Below are positions 45,836 through 54,797 of a DNA stretch of 64,000 nucleotides, piece by piece. The translations under genes and the position numbers were made by a program. The notes under the pieces were generated by a model. It was given only the letters and a program-made list of their open reading frames with translations, did no database searches and had not been told where the DNA came from. The DNA comes from Comamonas testosteroni. Its GTDB lineage: Bacteria; Pseudomonadota; Gammaproteobacteria; Burkholderiales; Burkholderiaceae_C. The stretch is from the NCBI RefSeq assembly GCF_003569915.1, contig NZ_KZ984452.1:58658-122657 (forward strand), given 5' to 3'. The stretch's first letter is position 1, and each line of letters starts with the position of its first letter.

Positions 45836-47503
45836 ATGAACAAGATCAATCACCCCTGGCTTCAGAGCTATCCTGAAGGTGCGCGCTGGGATGCTCCGCT
45901 GCGATTGCTGCCTTTGCCACAGTTGCTGGAAGATGCAGTAAGCCGCTGGCCAGAGCGGCCTGCCTTGCGACACAACGGACAAAGCATGAGTTATGCCGAA
46001 CTGGCTGGCGCGGTGGCTCGCGTCGCTGGCGGGCTGCGTCAGCTGGGCGTGAAGCCGGGCATGCATGTGGGCCTGTATTTACCCAATGTGCCGCACTACA
46101 TTGTGGCGTTCTTCGCAATTTTGCAGGCGGGTGGCACGGTGGTGAACTACTCGCCGCTGGATGCGGGGCAGACTCTGCGGCACAAAGTCCACGATAGCGA
46201 AACCCAGATCATGATTACGTTTGCCCAGCCTGAGTTGCTGAGCAAGATGCAGCCCTTGGTGGACGAAGGACTGCTGCATCACCTGATCGTGGGTGAGGAA
46301 AGCGACTTGGAGAGCGGTTTTCTGCGTGCAGAAGCAATACCGCTTGCACAGCAGGCGCATCTGCCGTTTTCAGCCTTGCTGGCCGCTGCAGCGCTGGCAC
46401 AGCCACACCGCCCCGCGGATATCCATCAGGCCATCGCAGTGCTTCAGTACACAGGGGGGACGACAGGGCAGCCCAAAGGAGCCATGCTCAGCCATGCCAA
46501 CCTCAGCGCAGCAGTGTCGCAGGTGTGGCATACGCTGGTGGGCTCGAACACTTTGGCCGAGGGGCAGGAGCGCTTTTTGGCGGTCTTGCCGTTGTTTCAC
46601 ATTTACGCGCTGGTGGTGAACATGTTGTTTGGCCTGTCCATCGGGGCAGAGCTGTCGCTGCATCAGCGCTTTGATCTGGATGCGACCTTGCGCGAGTTTG
46701 CAGAGCGCCGCATTACGGTGTTTCTGGGCGTGCCAACGATGTATGTGGCGTTTGTGGGGCACCTCGGCATTGAGCGGATGGACCTTTCTTCGCTCAAGTT
46801 CTGCAACTCTGGTGGCGCGCCGATTGCCGCCGAGGTTTACCGCAGCTTTGTGCGGATGGCACAGTGCCATCTGCAGGAGGGCTGGGGTATGACGGAGAGC
46901 TGCACCATGGCCACGGCCTCTCCGGGTTTTGACAATTACCGGCCTGGCTCATGCGGTATCCCCGTGCCCGGTGTCGAAGTGAAGGTGATCCATTTCGAGA
47001 ACCAGCAGGAGGTGCCTCTGGGACAGAACGGAGAACTGTGCATTCGCGGCCCCAATGTCATGCAGGGGTACTGGCGGCAGCCCGAGGCGACCGCCGAGTC
47101 CATGACGGACGATGGCTATCTGCGTACCGGTGATGTGGGCTATATGACCGAGGACGGCTTTGTCTACATCGTGGACCGCACCAAGGACATGCTGATCTGC
47201 GGCGGCTTCAACGTCTATCCGCGAAATATCGAGGAGGCAATCTACCGTCACCCTGCCGTGGAGGAGGTCATCGTGATTGGCATTCCTGATGCCTATCGCG
47301 GCCAGTCGCCCAAGGCTTTCATCAAGTTCAAGGATGGTGCACAAGTGCCCGAGCTTGACGAGATGAAGCGGTTTCTCGCGGATTTTCTGGGCAAGCACGA
47401 AATGATTCACGCCATGGAGGCCAGACAAAGTCTGCCGCGCACGGCGGTGGGGAAACTTTCAAAGAAGGCCTTGCAGGATGAGGCGCTAGCCTCAGGGGCG
47501 TGA
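45836..47503 (+). CDS. Acyl-CoA ligase (AMP-binding family)
   Basis: 555 residues. Phosphate loop YTGGTTGQPKGAML (about 202-215), adenylation motif EGWGMTES near 343, YLRTGDVGYMTEDGFVYI and the C-terminal hinge DRTKDMLICGGFNVYPR; the catalytic Lys is in RTAVGKLSKKAL. It converts a carboxylic acid, ATP and CoA to acyl-CoA. Resembles long-chain fatty acid ligases, but aromatic substrates cannot be excluded. It follows the binding-protein gene after a single base, so both are one operon. Confidence 0.88.
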   Translation: MNKINHPWLQSYPEGARWDAPLRLLPLPQLLEDAVSRWPERPALRHNGQSMSYAELAGAVARVAGGLRQLGVKPGMHVGLYLPNVPHYIVAFFAILQAGGTVVNYSPLDAGQTLRHKVHDSETQIMITFAQPELLSKMQPLVDEGLLHHLIVGEESDLESGFLRAEAIPLAQQAHLPFSALLAAAALAQPHRPADIHQAIAVLQYTGGTTGQPKGAMLSHANLSAAVSQVWHTLVGSNTLAEGQERFLAVLPLFHIYALVVNMLFGLSIGAELSLHQRFDLDATLREFAERRITVFLGVPTMYVAFVGHLGIERMDLSSLKFCNSGGAPIAAEVYRSFVRMAQCHLQEGWGMTESCTMATASPGFDNYRPGSCGIPVPGVEVKVIHFENQQEVPLGQNGELCIRGPNVMQGYWRQPEATAESMTDDGYLRTGDVGYMTEDGFVYIVDRTKDMLICGGFNVYPRNIEEAIYRHPAVEEVIVIGIPDAYRGQSPKAFIKFKDGAQVPELDEMKRFLADFLGKHEMIHAMEARQSLPRTAVGKLSKKALQDEALASGA

Positions 47504-47516
47504 GCTGAACCCAGAC

Positions 47517-47543
47517 AAAAAAACCGGCGCAAGGCCGGTTTCT
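47517..47543. terminator. Bidirectional terminator
   Basis: AAACCGGC / GCCGGTTT stem, GCAAG loop, A run before and T-rich sequence after; placed between two converging genes. Confidence 0.8.
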
Positions 47544-47566
47544 TCAGGGATGTGAGCGGTTCAGAC

Positions 47567-48880
47567 TCAAACCTGGCGCGCAGGCAGCACGGTGGCGCGG
47601 CATTCGCCGAAGCCGATGCGGGCGGCGCCGGGCTTTTCGCACCAGCCGGTAAAGACCACGGCGTCACCGTCCTGCAGGAAGGTGCGGGTTTCGCCGTTGG
47701 GCAGGCTCAGCGGGTTCTTGCCGCCTTCGGTGATTTCCAGCAGCGCACCGGCTTCAGACGGTGTGGGGCCGGACAGTGTGCCCGTGCCCAGCAGGTCGCC
47801 CGGTTGCAGGTCGCAGCCGTTGACGGTGTGGTGGGCAATCAGTTGCGCCATGGTCCAGTAGGCGTGGCGGTAGCTGGTCTGGGTGATCTGGGCGGCGTCC
47901 TGACCGGCTTCGCGCATCTTGGGGGTCTGGATGGCGACGGTGAGCTGCACGTCGAGCGCGCCGCGTTCTCGGTTGGCGGCAGAGCTGAGGTAGGGCAGGG
48001 GCTGTGGGTCTTCAGCTGGGCGGGTGAAGGCGGTGCGGTAGGGTTCCAGCGCTTCAAGCGTGACGATCCAGGGCGAGATGCTGGTGGCAAAGTTCTTCGA
48101 CAGGAAGGGGCCCAGAGGCTGGTATTCCCAGGCCTGCACGTCGCGGGCGGACCAGTCGTTCAAGAGGCACAGGCCAAAGATGTGGTCTTCTGCGTCTTCA
48201 ATGCCAATCGCATCGCCCCAGGTGTTGGCTGCGCCGGCATAGATGCCCAGCTCCAGCTCATAGTCCAGGCGGTTGCAGGGCTTGAGCACGGGGTCTGCCT
48301 CGGGGGCTTTGAGCTGGCCGTTGGGGCGCTTGAAGTCCACGCCCGAGATGCGGATGCTGGATGCGCGGCCGTGGTAGCCAATGGGCACCCACTTGTAGTT
48401 TTCCATCAGCGGGTTGGTGGGACGGAACAGCTTGCCCACGTTGGTGGCGTGATAGACGGAGGTATAGAAGTCCGTGTAGTCGCCCACCTTGGCGGGCACG
48501 GTGTATTCCACTTCAGACTGGGGCACCAGGCAGGCCTTGAGTGCGGCTTCTTCGGCTGCACCGGCGCGCAGCGCGCGCGACAGTGCCAGGCGCAGGGCTG
48601 ACCACTGGGCGGGGCTCATGGCCATCAGGTTGTTGAGCTGGGCTTGCGCTGCGGCTTCGACCTGGGTTTGAACGGCGCTGCCCAGTGCCTTGGCTGCGCT
48701 GACGGCGGCCATGTCCAGCACCTGATCGCCAATGGCCACGCCGCCACGGAAGGCCTCGTTTTTGCCGGTGCGGCGGAAGACGGCGAAGGGCAGGTTCTGG
48801 ATGGGGAATTCGCTCTTGCCGGTGTTGGCCGAGGCGACCCAGCTTTGCAGGCCTGCGTCGTGGGTTTCGTTCAATGCCAT
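47567..48880 (-). CDS. fahA: Fumarylacetoacetase
   Basis: 437 residues. An N-terminal SH3-like domain (about 20-130, with NLPFAVFRRTG) and the C-terminal hydrolase domain. Key family pieces are DFYTSVYHATNVGKLFRP (catalytic His and Asp), PIGYHGRASSI and ENYKWVPIGYHG, LDYELELGIY and LLNDWSARDVQAWEYQPLGPF. It hydrolyses fumarylacetoacetate to fumarate and acetoacetate, the last step of tyrosine/homogentisate degradation. The homogentisate dioxygenase expected beside it is not in view. Confidence 0.95.
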   Translation of the reverse strand: MALNETHDAGLQSWVASANTGKSEFPIQNLPFAVFRRTGKNEAFRGGVAIGDQVLDMAAVSAAKALGSAVQTQVEAAAQAQLNNLMAMSPAQWSALRLALSRALRAGAAEEAALKACLVPQSEVEYTVPAKVGDYTDFYTSVYHATNVGKLFRPTNPLMENYKWVPIGYHGRASSIRISGVDFKRPNGQLKAPEADPVLKPCNRLDYELELGIYAGAANTWGDAIGIEDAEDHIFGLCLLNDWSARDVQAWEYQPLGPFLSKNFATSISPWIVTLEALEPYRTAFTRPAEDPQPLPYLSSAANRERGALDVQLTVAIQTPKMREAGQDAAQITQTSYRHAYWTMAQLIAHHTVNGCDLQPGDLLGTGTLSGPTPSEAGALLEITEGGKNPLSLPNGETRTFLQDGDAVVFTGWCEKPGAARIGFGECRATVLPARQV

Positions 48881-48902
48881 GTTGATCTCCTTGGATGATT
48901 TT

Positions 48903-48965
48903 TGAATGAAATCAGCTATCAGTCCATATATTGTTTAGGCTGATAGCTATGAATTTAATAGTTGA
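48903..48965 (-). repeat. Dispersed intergenic repeat, copy E (reverse orientation)
   Basis: Minus-strand reading gives TTCATAGCTATCAGCCTA and ATATATGGACTGATAGCTGA, matching the family core in the gap between fahA and the dehydrogenase gene. Confidence 0.5.
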
Positions 48966-48974
48966 TCGGGGTGC

Positions 48975-49790
48975 CTAGGCTGCCGTGAAGCCGCCGTCGA
49001 TGGTCCACTGCGCACCGCGTACCTGCGCTGCGTTGTCACTGGCCAGATAGCTGGCAAGACTGGCGACTTGCTCCACCGTAACAAAAGCCTGCGAGGGCTG
49101 CTTGGCCCCCAGCAGTCTGGCGCGGGCCGTGGCTTCGTCCAGACCTTCGCGCTCGGCCAGCGCATCGATCTGCGTCTGCACCAGCGGCGTTAGCACCCAG
49201 CCGGGGCAGATGGCGTTGCAGGTCACGGGCGTGGTGGCAAACTCCAGCGCCACGGATTTGGTCAGCCCCAGCAGGCCATGCTTGCTGGCCACATAAGCGG
49301 GTTTGTGGGCCACGCCCACCAGACCGCTGACGGACGCCATATTGATGACGCGGCCCCAGCCGCGCGCCAGCATGGCGGGCGCGCAGGACTGAATGGTGTG
49401 AAATGGCGCGCTGAGGTTGACGGCCAGCAGCGCGGCCCATTTCTCGGGCGGGAAGTCCAGCACCGACTGCACATGCTGCATGCCCGCGTTGTTGACCAGA
49501 ATGTCCACCGGCCCCAGGTCAATCGCAATGCGCCGGGCCAGCGGGGCAATGGCGGCGCTATCGGCCAGATCCAGCGCGTAATAGCGGGCCTTGATCTGAT
49601 GTTTGCTGCCCAGCGAATGCAGCTCGGCCAGCAGCATCTCGGTTTTTTCAGAGGCACTTTCGCGCCCGTGCAGGGCAATGGTTGCGCCTTCACTGGCCAG
49701 TTGTCTGGCAACCGCCCAGCCAATGCCGCTGGTCGAGCCGGTGACCCAGGCCACGCGGCCGGTGTGGGGTTTGAGCTTGGAGGCAGTCAT
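48975..49790 (-). CDS. bdhA: 3-hydroxybutyrate dehydrogenase (SDR family)
   Basis: 271 residues. NAD-binding TGSTSGIGWAVAR (about 17-29), NNAGMQHVQSV, catalytic Ser in MASVSGLVG and YVASK (Tyr-x-x-x-Lys), and the substrate-specific LLGAKQPSQAFVTVEQVA loop typical of 3-hydroxybutyrate dehydrogenases. It interconverts 3-hydroxybutyrate and acetoacetate, consistent with polyhydroxybutyrate use in Comamonadaceae and with acetoacetate formed by the adjacent FahA. Overlaps the GntR gene by 4 nt, so it is probably co-transcribed with its regulator. Confidence 0.85.
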   Translation of the reverse strand: MTASKLKPHTGRVAWVTGSTSGIGWAVARQLASEGATIALHGRESASEKTEMLLAELHSLGSKHQIKARYYALDLADSAAIAPLARRIAIDLGPVDILVNNAGMQHVQSVLDFPPEKWAALLAVNLSAPFHTIQSCAPAMLARGWGRVINMASVSGLVGVAHKPAYVASKHGLLGLTKSVALEFATTPVTCNAICPGWVLTPLVQTQIDALAEREGLDEATARARLLGAKQPSQAFVTVEQVASLASYLASDNAAQVRGAQWTIDGGFTAA

Positions 49791-50518
49791 CGCAGCAAAT
49801 CCATTTCCATGTGCACATATTCGCTGTGAAAGCGCACCTTGGCCCAGTACACGATACGGCCCTCGGGGCCGCAGGCCCAGCGCAGCGCCTGCATCAGCGG
49901 CGCGCCCAGCGGTACACCCAGGTGCTCGGCCACGCGCTCGTCGGCCTGGGTCACGCTCAGGTGCTGGCGCGCCGTGGCGATCAGCGAGGGATCAGCACCC
50001 AGCGCCTGCGCCAGTGTGGCGCGCTCCAGTTGCTGCTGCAATCGGGGGTAGAGCTCTTGCTCCAGATACAGCTCGGACAGGCAAAAGCGCGCATCGCCAT
50101 GCGTATGCACTCGTAAAAAATGCATATAGGCCGGAGCCAGCTCCCCGGGCAGCGGAAAGCCGGTCGGAATCGGCGGCACGCAGTCATTGGCCTGGTGCAG
50201 CGTGATCTGCTGAATCTGCTCGCCAAAAGCCACCAGCTCCTGCCAGCTGGTGGGCAGCAGAAAGGACGGCGGCTTGTAGGGCTGATCCATGACCACCGTG
50301 CCGCCGCGCTTGCGTGTCTCAAGCAGGCCCTCGTCGACCAGCGAGCGCACGGCCATGCGCACCGTGGTGCGCGAGACGCCGTGCAGCGCTTCCAGCTCCT
50401 CCACCGTGGGGATGGACTGGCCCACGGCCCACTCTCCCGTCGCAATCTTGCTGCGAAACAGCCGCTCCAGCTGCAGATGCAGCTTTTCGCGGGTCTGGGC
50501 GGTGGCGGGCGTGCTCAT
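49787..50518 (-). CDS. GntR-family (HutC-type) transcriptional regulator
   Basis: 243 residues from the ATG at 50518; longer in-frame starts add residues with no family match. An N-terminal winged helix (about 15-78, with SIPTVEELEALHGVSRTTVRM and GLLETRKRGGTVV) is followed by a UTRA effector domain (about 95-240). HutC-type regulators bind a small ligand and usually repress neighbouring catabolic genes; the downstream hydroxybutyrate dehydrogenase is the likely target. Confidence 0.88.
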   Translation of the reverse strand: MSTPATAQTREKLHLQLERLFRSKIATGEWAVGQSIPTVEELEALHGVSRTTVRMAVRSLVDEGLLETRKRGGTVVMDQPYKPPSFLLPTSWQELVAFGEQIQQITLHQANDCVPPIPTGFPLPGELAPAYMHFLRVHTHGDARFCLSELYLEQELYPRLQQQLERATLAQALGADPSLIATARQHLSVTQADERVAEHLGVPLGAPLMQALRWACGPEGRIVYWAKVRFHSEYVHMEMDLLR

Positions 50519-50724
50519 GGCGGTGGGCGGTGAAATAAAGTATCTAAACAATGACTTTATTTTTGCACAGTTTGCCGCAAAACGCAGCATGAATTTGGAT
50601 ACAGGCAAGTCCATCTCAGCTGCAAGAGTTCACAAACGGTTGGCAATTGGCGCTCGGATGACTTTTAAACTCTCATGTTTTGATAGCGCAGGGGGCAGAC
50701 AGATCCCCGGGAGTTTGAGGTTTC

Positions 50725-52932
50725 ATGCAGCAGAGTTACGAGTGGCAGTTTTTCCGGGCGGGCGATGTGGACCAGGTCGTCATCCGGACAGGGCAGGACA
50801 TTGCCCATATTGGCGAGCTGGATCAGAAGCTCTGGGTGGCGCTGGCTTGCCCCACCCGAGGGATTGAATTTGACAGCGCTACGCTGGATTTGATTGACGT
50901 CAGCAAGGACGGGCGCATTCGCCCTCCCGAGCTGGTGGCCGCCTGCGAATGGGCAGTGGCCCGCGTCAAGGACCCACAGGTACTGGCCGATGGTGGCGAT
51001 GTGCTGCAACTGGCCTGTATCAACGATGCAAGCGAAGAAGGCGCACTGCTGCTGGCCGAGGCCCGCCGCGTGCTGGCGCTGGTCGGTCAGAGCGATGCCA
51101 GCGCGATCACGCTGGCCCAGGTGCAGGAGCGCCTGGCCTCGCTGCAGGCGCTGCGCTTTAATGGCGATGGGGTGATTTCTGCGGCCACGGCTGAAGGCAA
51201 TGAGGCACTGGCCGCCCTGATCACCCGTATTCAGGACATCTACGGCAGCGTGGTGGGCAGCGACGAGGTGGCCGGTATCGACCGCGGCCGCGCCGAGGCT
51301 TTTTTTGCCGATGTGCGTGCGCTGCAGGCCTGGTTTGCCCAGGCGGCGCAGCTGGGCTGCAATCTCAAGCCCCGCGCCCAGGCGCTGGCTGCGGCCGAGG
51401 CCGTGAATGCCGTGCAGGCCAAGGTGGATGATTTTTTTGCCCGCACCGGGCTGGTGGAGTTTGACCCGCGTGCCCAGGCCTCGCTGAACCCGACCGAGGA
51501 GGGCTACCTCGCGCTGAGCGCGCAGGTGCTGAGCAATGGCTCCGAAGGCGTGGCTGCATTGCCGCTGGCGGCAGTGACGGGCGAGCACTGCCTGCCGCTG
51601 GTGCACGGCGTGAACCCGGCCTGGGCCGCAGCGCTGCAGACACTGCGCGAGCAGGCCGTGCAGCCCGTGTTTGGCGAGGCGCTGACCGCGCTGACACAGG
51701 CCCAGTGGAATCAGCTGAAAAACACGCTGGCGCAGTGCCAGGAATGGTTGGCCGCCTGTCCGGCCACGCCGCTGGGCAGCCTGCCCGAGTCTGAAGTGCA
51801 GGAGCTGCTGGGCAGTGGCGCCGAGGCCCAGTTGCTGGCGCTGCTGGACCAGGACGACGCCGAAAAAGAGCACAGCGTGCAGGCCATGGAGCTGGAAAAG
51901 CTGATTCGCCTGCAGCGCGATCTGCTGGAACTGCTGAACAACTTTGTCTCCTTCTCGCGTTTTTACCGCCGCGAAGGCGCGGCATTCCAGGCCGGTACTT
52001 TATTCCTTGATGGCCGCAGCTGCGACCTGACCGTGGAAGTGGCGGACGCTGCGGCCCACTCGGCACTGGCGGCCATGGCCAAGACCTATCTGGCCTATTG
52101 CGAATGCAAGCGCGAAGGCGAGAAAAAAATCATCGTCGCAGCCTTTACGGCGGGTGATGTGGACTTTCTGTTCGTGGGCCGCAACGGCGTGTTCTACGAC
52201 CGTGCGGGCAATGACTGGGACGCCACCATCGTCAAGCTCATCGACAACCCCACCAGCATCGGTCAGGCCTTCTTCTCGCCATACAAGAAGTTTCTGCGCA
52301 TGATCGAGGAGCAGGTCGCCAAGCATGCGGCGGCCAAGAACGATCTGGTCAACACCAGTCTGGGCGACAGCGCCGCCAAGCTGACCACCGCACCCAAGGA
52401 TCTGGCCGCCAATGCCGCGCCGCGCAAGACCGATGTAGGAACCGTGGCCGCCATTGGTGTAGCTCTGGGCTCCTTGAGCGCCGTGGCTGTGGGCATTTTT
52501 GGCAAGTTCGTCGAGCTGGGCCCGTGGATTCCTGTGGCGCTGATCGGCATCATTCTGGCGATTTCCGGGCCAAGCATGATGATTGCCTGGCTCAAGCTGC
52601 GCCAACGCAGTCTGGGCCCGATTCTGGACGCCAGTGGCTGGGCCATCAATGGCCGCATGAACATCAATCTGGGCCTGGGCCGGAGCCTGTCGCAGACGGC
52701 CAAGGTACCGCTGAACGCCAAGCGCAATCTGGCCGATCCGTTTGCCGATTCGCATCGCGTGCGCAACAGCCTGTGGTTGGTGGCCAGTGTGGTGCTGGCA
52801 CTGCTGCTGGCATGGCGTCTGCACTGGCTCGATGCTCTGCTGCCCGCCAGCTGGCAGCCTGCTGCGGTGACGGCAGCCATCTCGGCGGCGGCCGAGTCTG
52901 CCGTGCCCGCCGGTGGCACAGCAGCGAAGTAA
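50725..52932 (+). CDS. Membrane protein of unknown function with EF-hand motif
   Basis: 735 residues; no named family recognised. A complete 12-residue EF-hand calcium loop DVSKDGRIRPPE lies at 58-69, and a degenerate second one near 144-155 (RFNGDGVISAAT) lacks acidic residues at its ends. The middle (about 190-560) is helical and soluble. Membrane helices follow: two near 572-628 and one near 672-700; there is no signal peptide. The C-terminal 30 residues are Ala-rich. It looks like a calcium-sensing cytoplasmic or envelope scaffold at the inner membrane. Single gene with a terminator after it. Confidence 0.75.
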   Translation: MQQSYEWQFFRAGDVDQVVIRTGQDIAHIGELDQKLWVALACPTRGIEFDSATLDLIDVSKDGRIRPPELVAACEWAVARVKDPQVLADGGDVLQLACINDASEEGALLLAEARRVLALVGQSDASAITLAQVQERLASLQALRFNGDGVISAATAEGNEALAALITRIQDIYGSVVGSDEVAGIDRGRAEAFFADVRALQAWFAQAAQLGCNLKPRAQALAAAEAVNAVQAKVDDFFARTGLVEFDPRAQASLNPTEEGYLALSAQVLSNGSEGVAALPLAAVTGEHCLPLVHGVNPAWAAALQTLREQAVQPVFGEALTALTQAQWNQLKNTLAQCQEWLAACPATPLGSLPESEVQELLGSGAEAQLLALLDQDDAEKEHSVQAMELEKLIRLQRDLLELLNNFVSFSRFYRREGAAFQAGTLFLDGRSCDLTVEVADAAAHSALAAMAKTYLAYCECKREGEKKIIVAAFTAGDVDFLFVGRNGVFYDRAGNDWDATIVKLIDNPTSIGQAFFSPYKKFLRMIEEQVAKHAAAKNDLVNTSLGDSAAKLTTAPKDLAANAAPRKTDVGTVAAIGVALGSLSAVAVGIFGKFVELGPWIPVALIGIILAISGPSMMIAWLKLRQRSLGPILDASGWAINGRMNINLGLGRSLSQTAKVPLNAKRNLADPFADSHRVRNSLWLVASVVLALLLAWRLHWLDALLPASWQPAAVTAAISAAAESAVPAGGTAAK

Positions 52933-53006
52933 GGTAAGCCAAGGGGCCGCCTGCACGCGCCAGAGTGCAGGCGGATAATGAGCAGCCTGTGTGAGTCATT
53001 GACCGC

Positions 53007-53039
53007 AAGCGTTCATCACAAACGTTTGTCAAAACGCTT
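53007..53039. promoter_or_regulatory. Nested palindrome, candidate operator
   Basis: AAGCGTT ... ACAAACGTTTGT ... AACGCTT: the central 12-bp perfect palindrome (53018-53029) lies inside a second inverted pair (53007-53013 and 53033-53039). It is 160-190 nt before the YedE gene start and 75 nt after the previous stop, so it could be a regulator binding site for either. Confidence 0.4.
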
Positions 53040-53111
53040 TGCGAAGGCGCAAGCCCTGACTCACAGCCCCTGCAGTGGGCATCTTTTGTAGCCGTCCATC
53101 GGTGTGTTGAA

Positions 53112-53146
53112 GACGCAAAAGCCCTCAACGGTTTTTGCGTCTTTTT
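53112..53146 (+). terminator. Terminator in the gap before yedE
   Basis: GACGCAAAA / TTTTGCGTC stem with a 12-nt loop and five T residues. It either ends the EF-hand protein transcript, or terminates a short RNA transcribed from the 53040 region; in the latter case nothing else supports such an RNA. Confidence 0.7.
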
Positions 53147-53199
53147 GCTGATGCGACCGGAAATATGTCACCTTCGCACAGGTGGCAGGAAAGCAAGGC

Positions 53200-54411
53200 A
53201 TGAGCTGGCAAGACTTCAAGCACCAATACCTGGTGCGCTTCTGGTCGCCCGTACCCGCAGTCATTGCGGCGGGCGTTTTATCCGCGTATTACTTCGGCAT
53301 CACCGGCACCTTCTGGGCCGTGACGGGCGAGTTCACCCGCTGGGGCGGGCATATCCTGCAGTTCCTTGGTGTCGATCTGTCGAACTGGGGCTACTTCAAA
53401 GTCATCGGCCTGCAAGGCACGCCGCTGACGCGCGTGGACGGGCTGATGATCATCGGCATGTTTGTCGGCTGCTTCTCGGCCGCGTTATGGGCCAATAACG
53501 TCAAACTGCGCATGCCCAACCACCGCATCCGCGTGTTTCAGGCCATTGTGGGCGGCATCATCGCGGGCTTTGGCGCGCGTCTGGCCATGGGCTGCAATCT
53601 GGCGGCCTTCTTCACCGGCATTCCGCAGTTCTCGCTGCACGCATGGTTCTTTGCCATTGCCACGGCTATTGGCTCGCTGGCTGGTGCCAAGGTCAGCCTG
53701 CTGCCCATCTTCCGCATTCCGGTCAAGCTACAGAAAGTGACAGCACCCAAGCCGCTGGAGCAGCGCGAAGCCCAGGCCAAGCGCCGCTTTCGCATCGGCA
53801 TGGCATTGTTTCTGGCCTGCGTGGCCTGGGGCCTGTGCAAGGCGGCTGAAGCTCCCAAGCTGGGTCTGGCCATTTTGTTCGGTCTGGCCTTTGGCCTGAT
53901 CATCGAGCGCGCCCAGGTCTGCTTTACCTCGGCCTTCCGTGACCTGTGGATCACGGGCCGCACACAGATGGCCAAGGCCATCATTGCCGGCATGGCCGTG
54001 GGCACTATCGGCATCTACAGCTATGTGCAACTGGGCATGGACCCCAAGATCTTCTGGGCCGGCCCCAATGCCGTTATCGGTGGTCTGCTGTTCGGTTTTG
54101 GCATTGTGCTGGCCGGTGGCTGCGAGACAGGCTGGATGTACCGCGCCGTTGAAGGCCAGGTGCACTACTGGTGGGTGGGCCTGGGCAATGTGATCGGCTC
54201 CACGCTGCTGGCGCTGGTCTGGGACGATATCGCCCCCGCACTGGCTACCAGCTATGACAAGGTCAATCTGCTCAAGGAAATGGGCCCGCAGGGCGGCCTG
54301 CTGCTGACCTATGTGATGCTGGGTGTATCGCTGGGCCTGGTCATCTGGTGGGAAAAGCATTTCTTCGCCAAAAAAGCGCGTCTGGCTGCGGCCGCCGCAC
54401 GTATCGCCTGA
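53200..54411 (+). CDS. YeeE/YedE-family sulfur-compound transporter
   Basis: 403 residues from the ATG at 53200, which has an AGGAAAG site; a GTG six codons upstream is also open. About ten membrane helices in two YeeE halves. The conserved cysteines of this fold are visible: MGCNLAAFFTGI, RAQVCFTSAF and GGCETGWMYRA. Relatives (TsuA) carry thiosulfate through relay of cysteine groups. It is followed by a TusA/YedF-like gene and a DsrE gene, supporting a sulfur or selenium uptake role. Confidence 0.85.
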   Translation: MSWQDFKHQYLVRFWSPVPAVIAAGVLSAYYFGITGTFWAVTGEFTRWGGHILQFLGVDLSNWGYFKVIGLQGTPLTRVDGLMIIGMFVGCFSAALWANNVKLRMPNHRIRVFQAIVGGIIAGFGARLAMGCNLAAFFTGIPQFSLHAWFFAIATAIGSLAGAKVSLLPIFRIPVKLQKVTAPKPLEQREAQAKRRFRIGMALFLACVAWGLCKAAEAPKLGLAILFGLAFGLIIERAQVCFTSAFRDLWITGRTQMAKAIIAGMAVGTIGIYSYVQLGMDPKIFWAGPNAVIGGLLFGFGIVLAGGCETGWMYRAVEGQVHYWWVGLGNVIGSTLLALVWDDIAPALATSYDKVNLLKEMGPQGGLLLTYVMLGVSLGLVIWWEKHFFAKKARLAAAAARIA

Positions 54412-54425
54412 TTCAAGAGGAGTCC

Positions 54426-54668
54426 ATGATGAGTGAGACCAAATACGTTCCCGATTTCCGCCTCGACATGCTGGGCGAGCCCTGTCCCTATCCCGCTGTG
54501 GCCACGCTGGAAGCCATGCCCAGCCTGCAGCCCGGTCAGATTCTGGAAGTGGTGTCGGACTGCCCGCAGTCCATCAATAACATTCCGCTGGACGCCAAGA
54601 ACTATGGTTATGAAGTGCTGGAAATCCAGCAAGACGGCCCCACGATCAGGTACATGATTAGGAAGTGA
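54426..54668 (+). CDS. TusA/YedF-type sulfur-carrier protein
   Basis: 80 residues from the ATG at 54426, with a good AGAGGAG site. Motif LGEPCPYPA with the active Cys20 in the CPxP signature of TusA/SirA/YedF proteins. The fold moves sulfur (as persulfide) or selenium between partners. It is 14 nt after the YedE permease gene, the usual yedE-yedF pairing, and precedes a DsrE protein gene. Confidence 0.88.
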   Translation: MMSETKYVPDFRLDMLGEPCPYPAVATLEAMPSLQPGQILEVVSDCPQSINNIPLDAKNYGYEVLEIQQDGPTIRYMIRK

Positions 54669-54757
54669 CCCCCTGAGCCGCTTCGCGGCTTCCCCCAAGG
54701 GGGACGACAGCATCGCTGCGGGGCGGCCCTTGCTTGCTGTCTCTCGCTTTGGGGCGC
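54668..54757. repeat. Intergenic repeat, family 2, copy 2
   Basis: ACCCCCTGAGCCGCTTCGCGG then GGGGGACGACAGC and CTTGCTTGCTGTC, the same order of blocks as at 41308, about 90 nt. It separates the YedF and DsrE genes, so the three genes may still be read through but with a structured spacer. Confidence 0.6.
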
Positions 54758-54797
54758 GCCAGTTTTTGCGGTGCGCTGTTTGCCAAGGAATTTTTTT

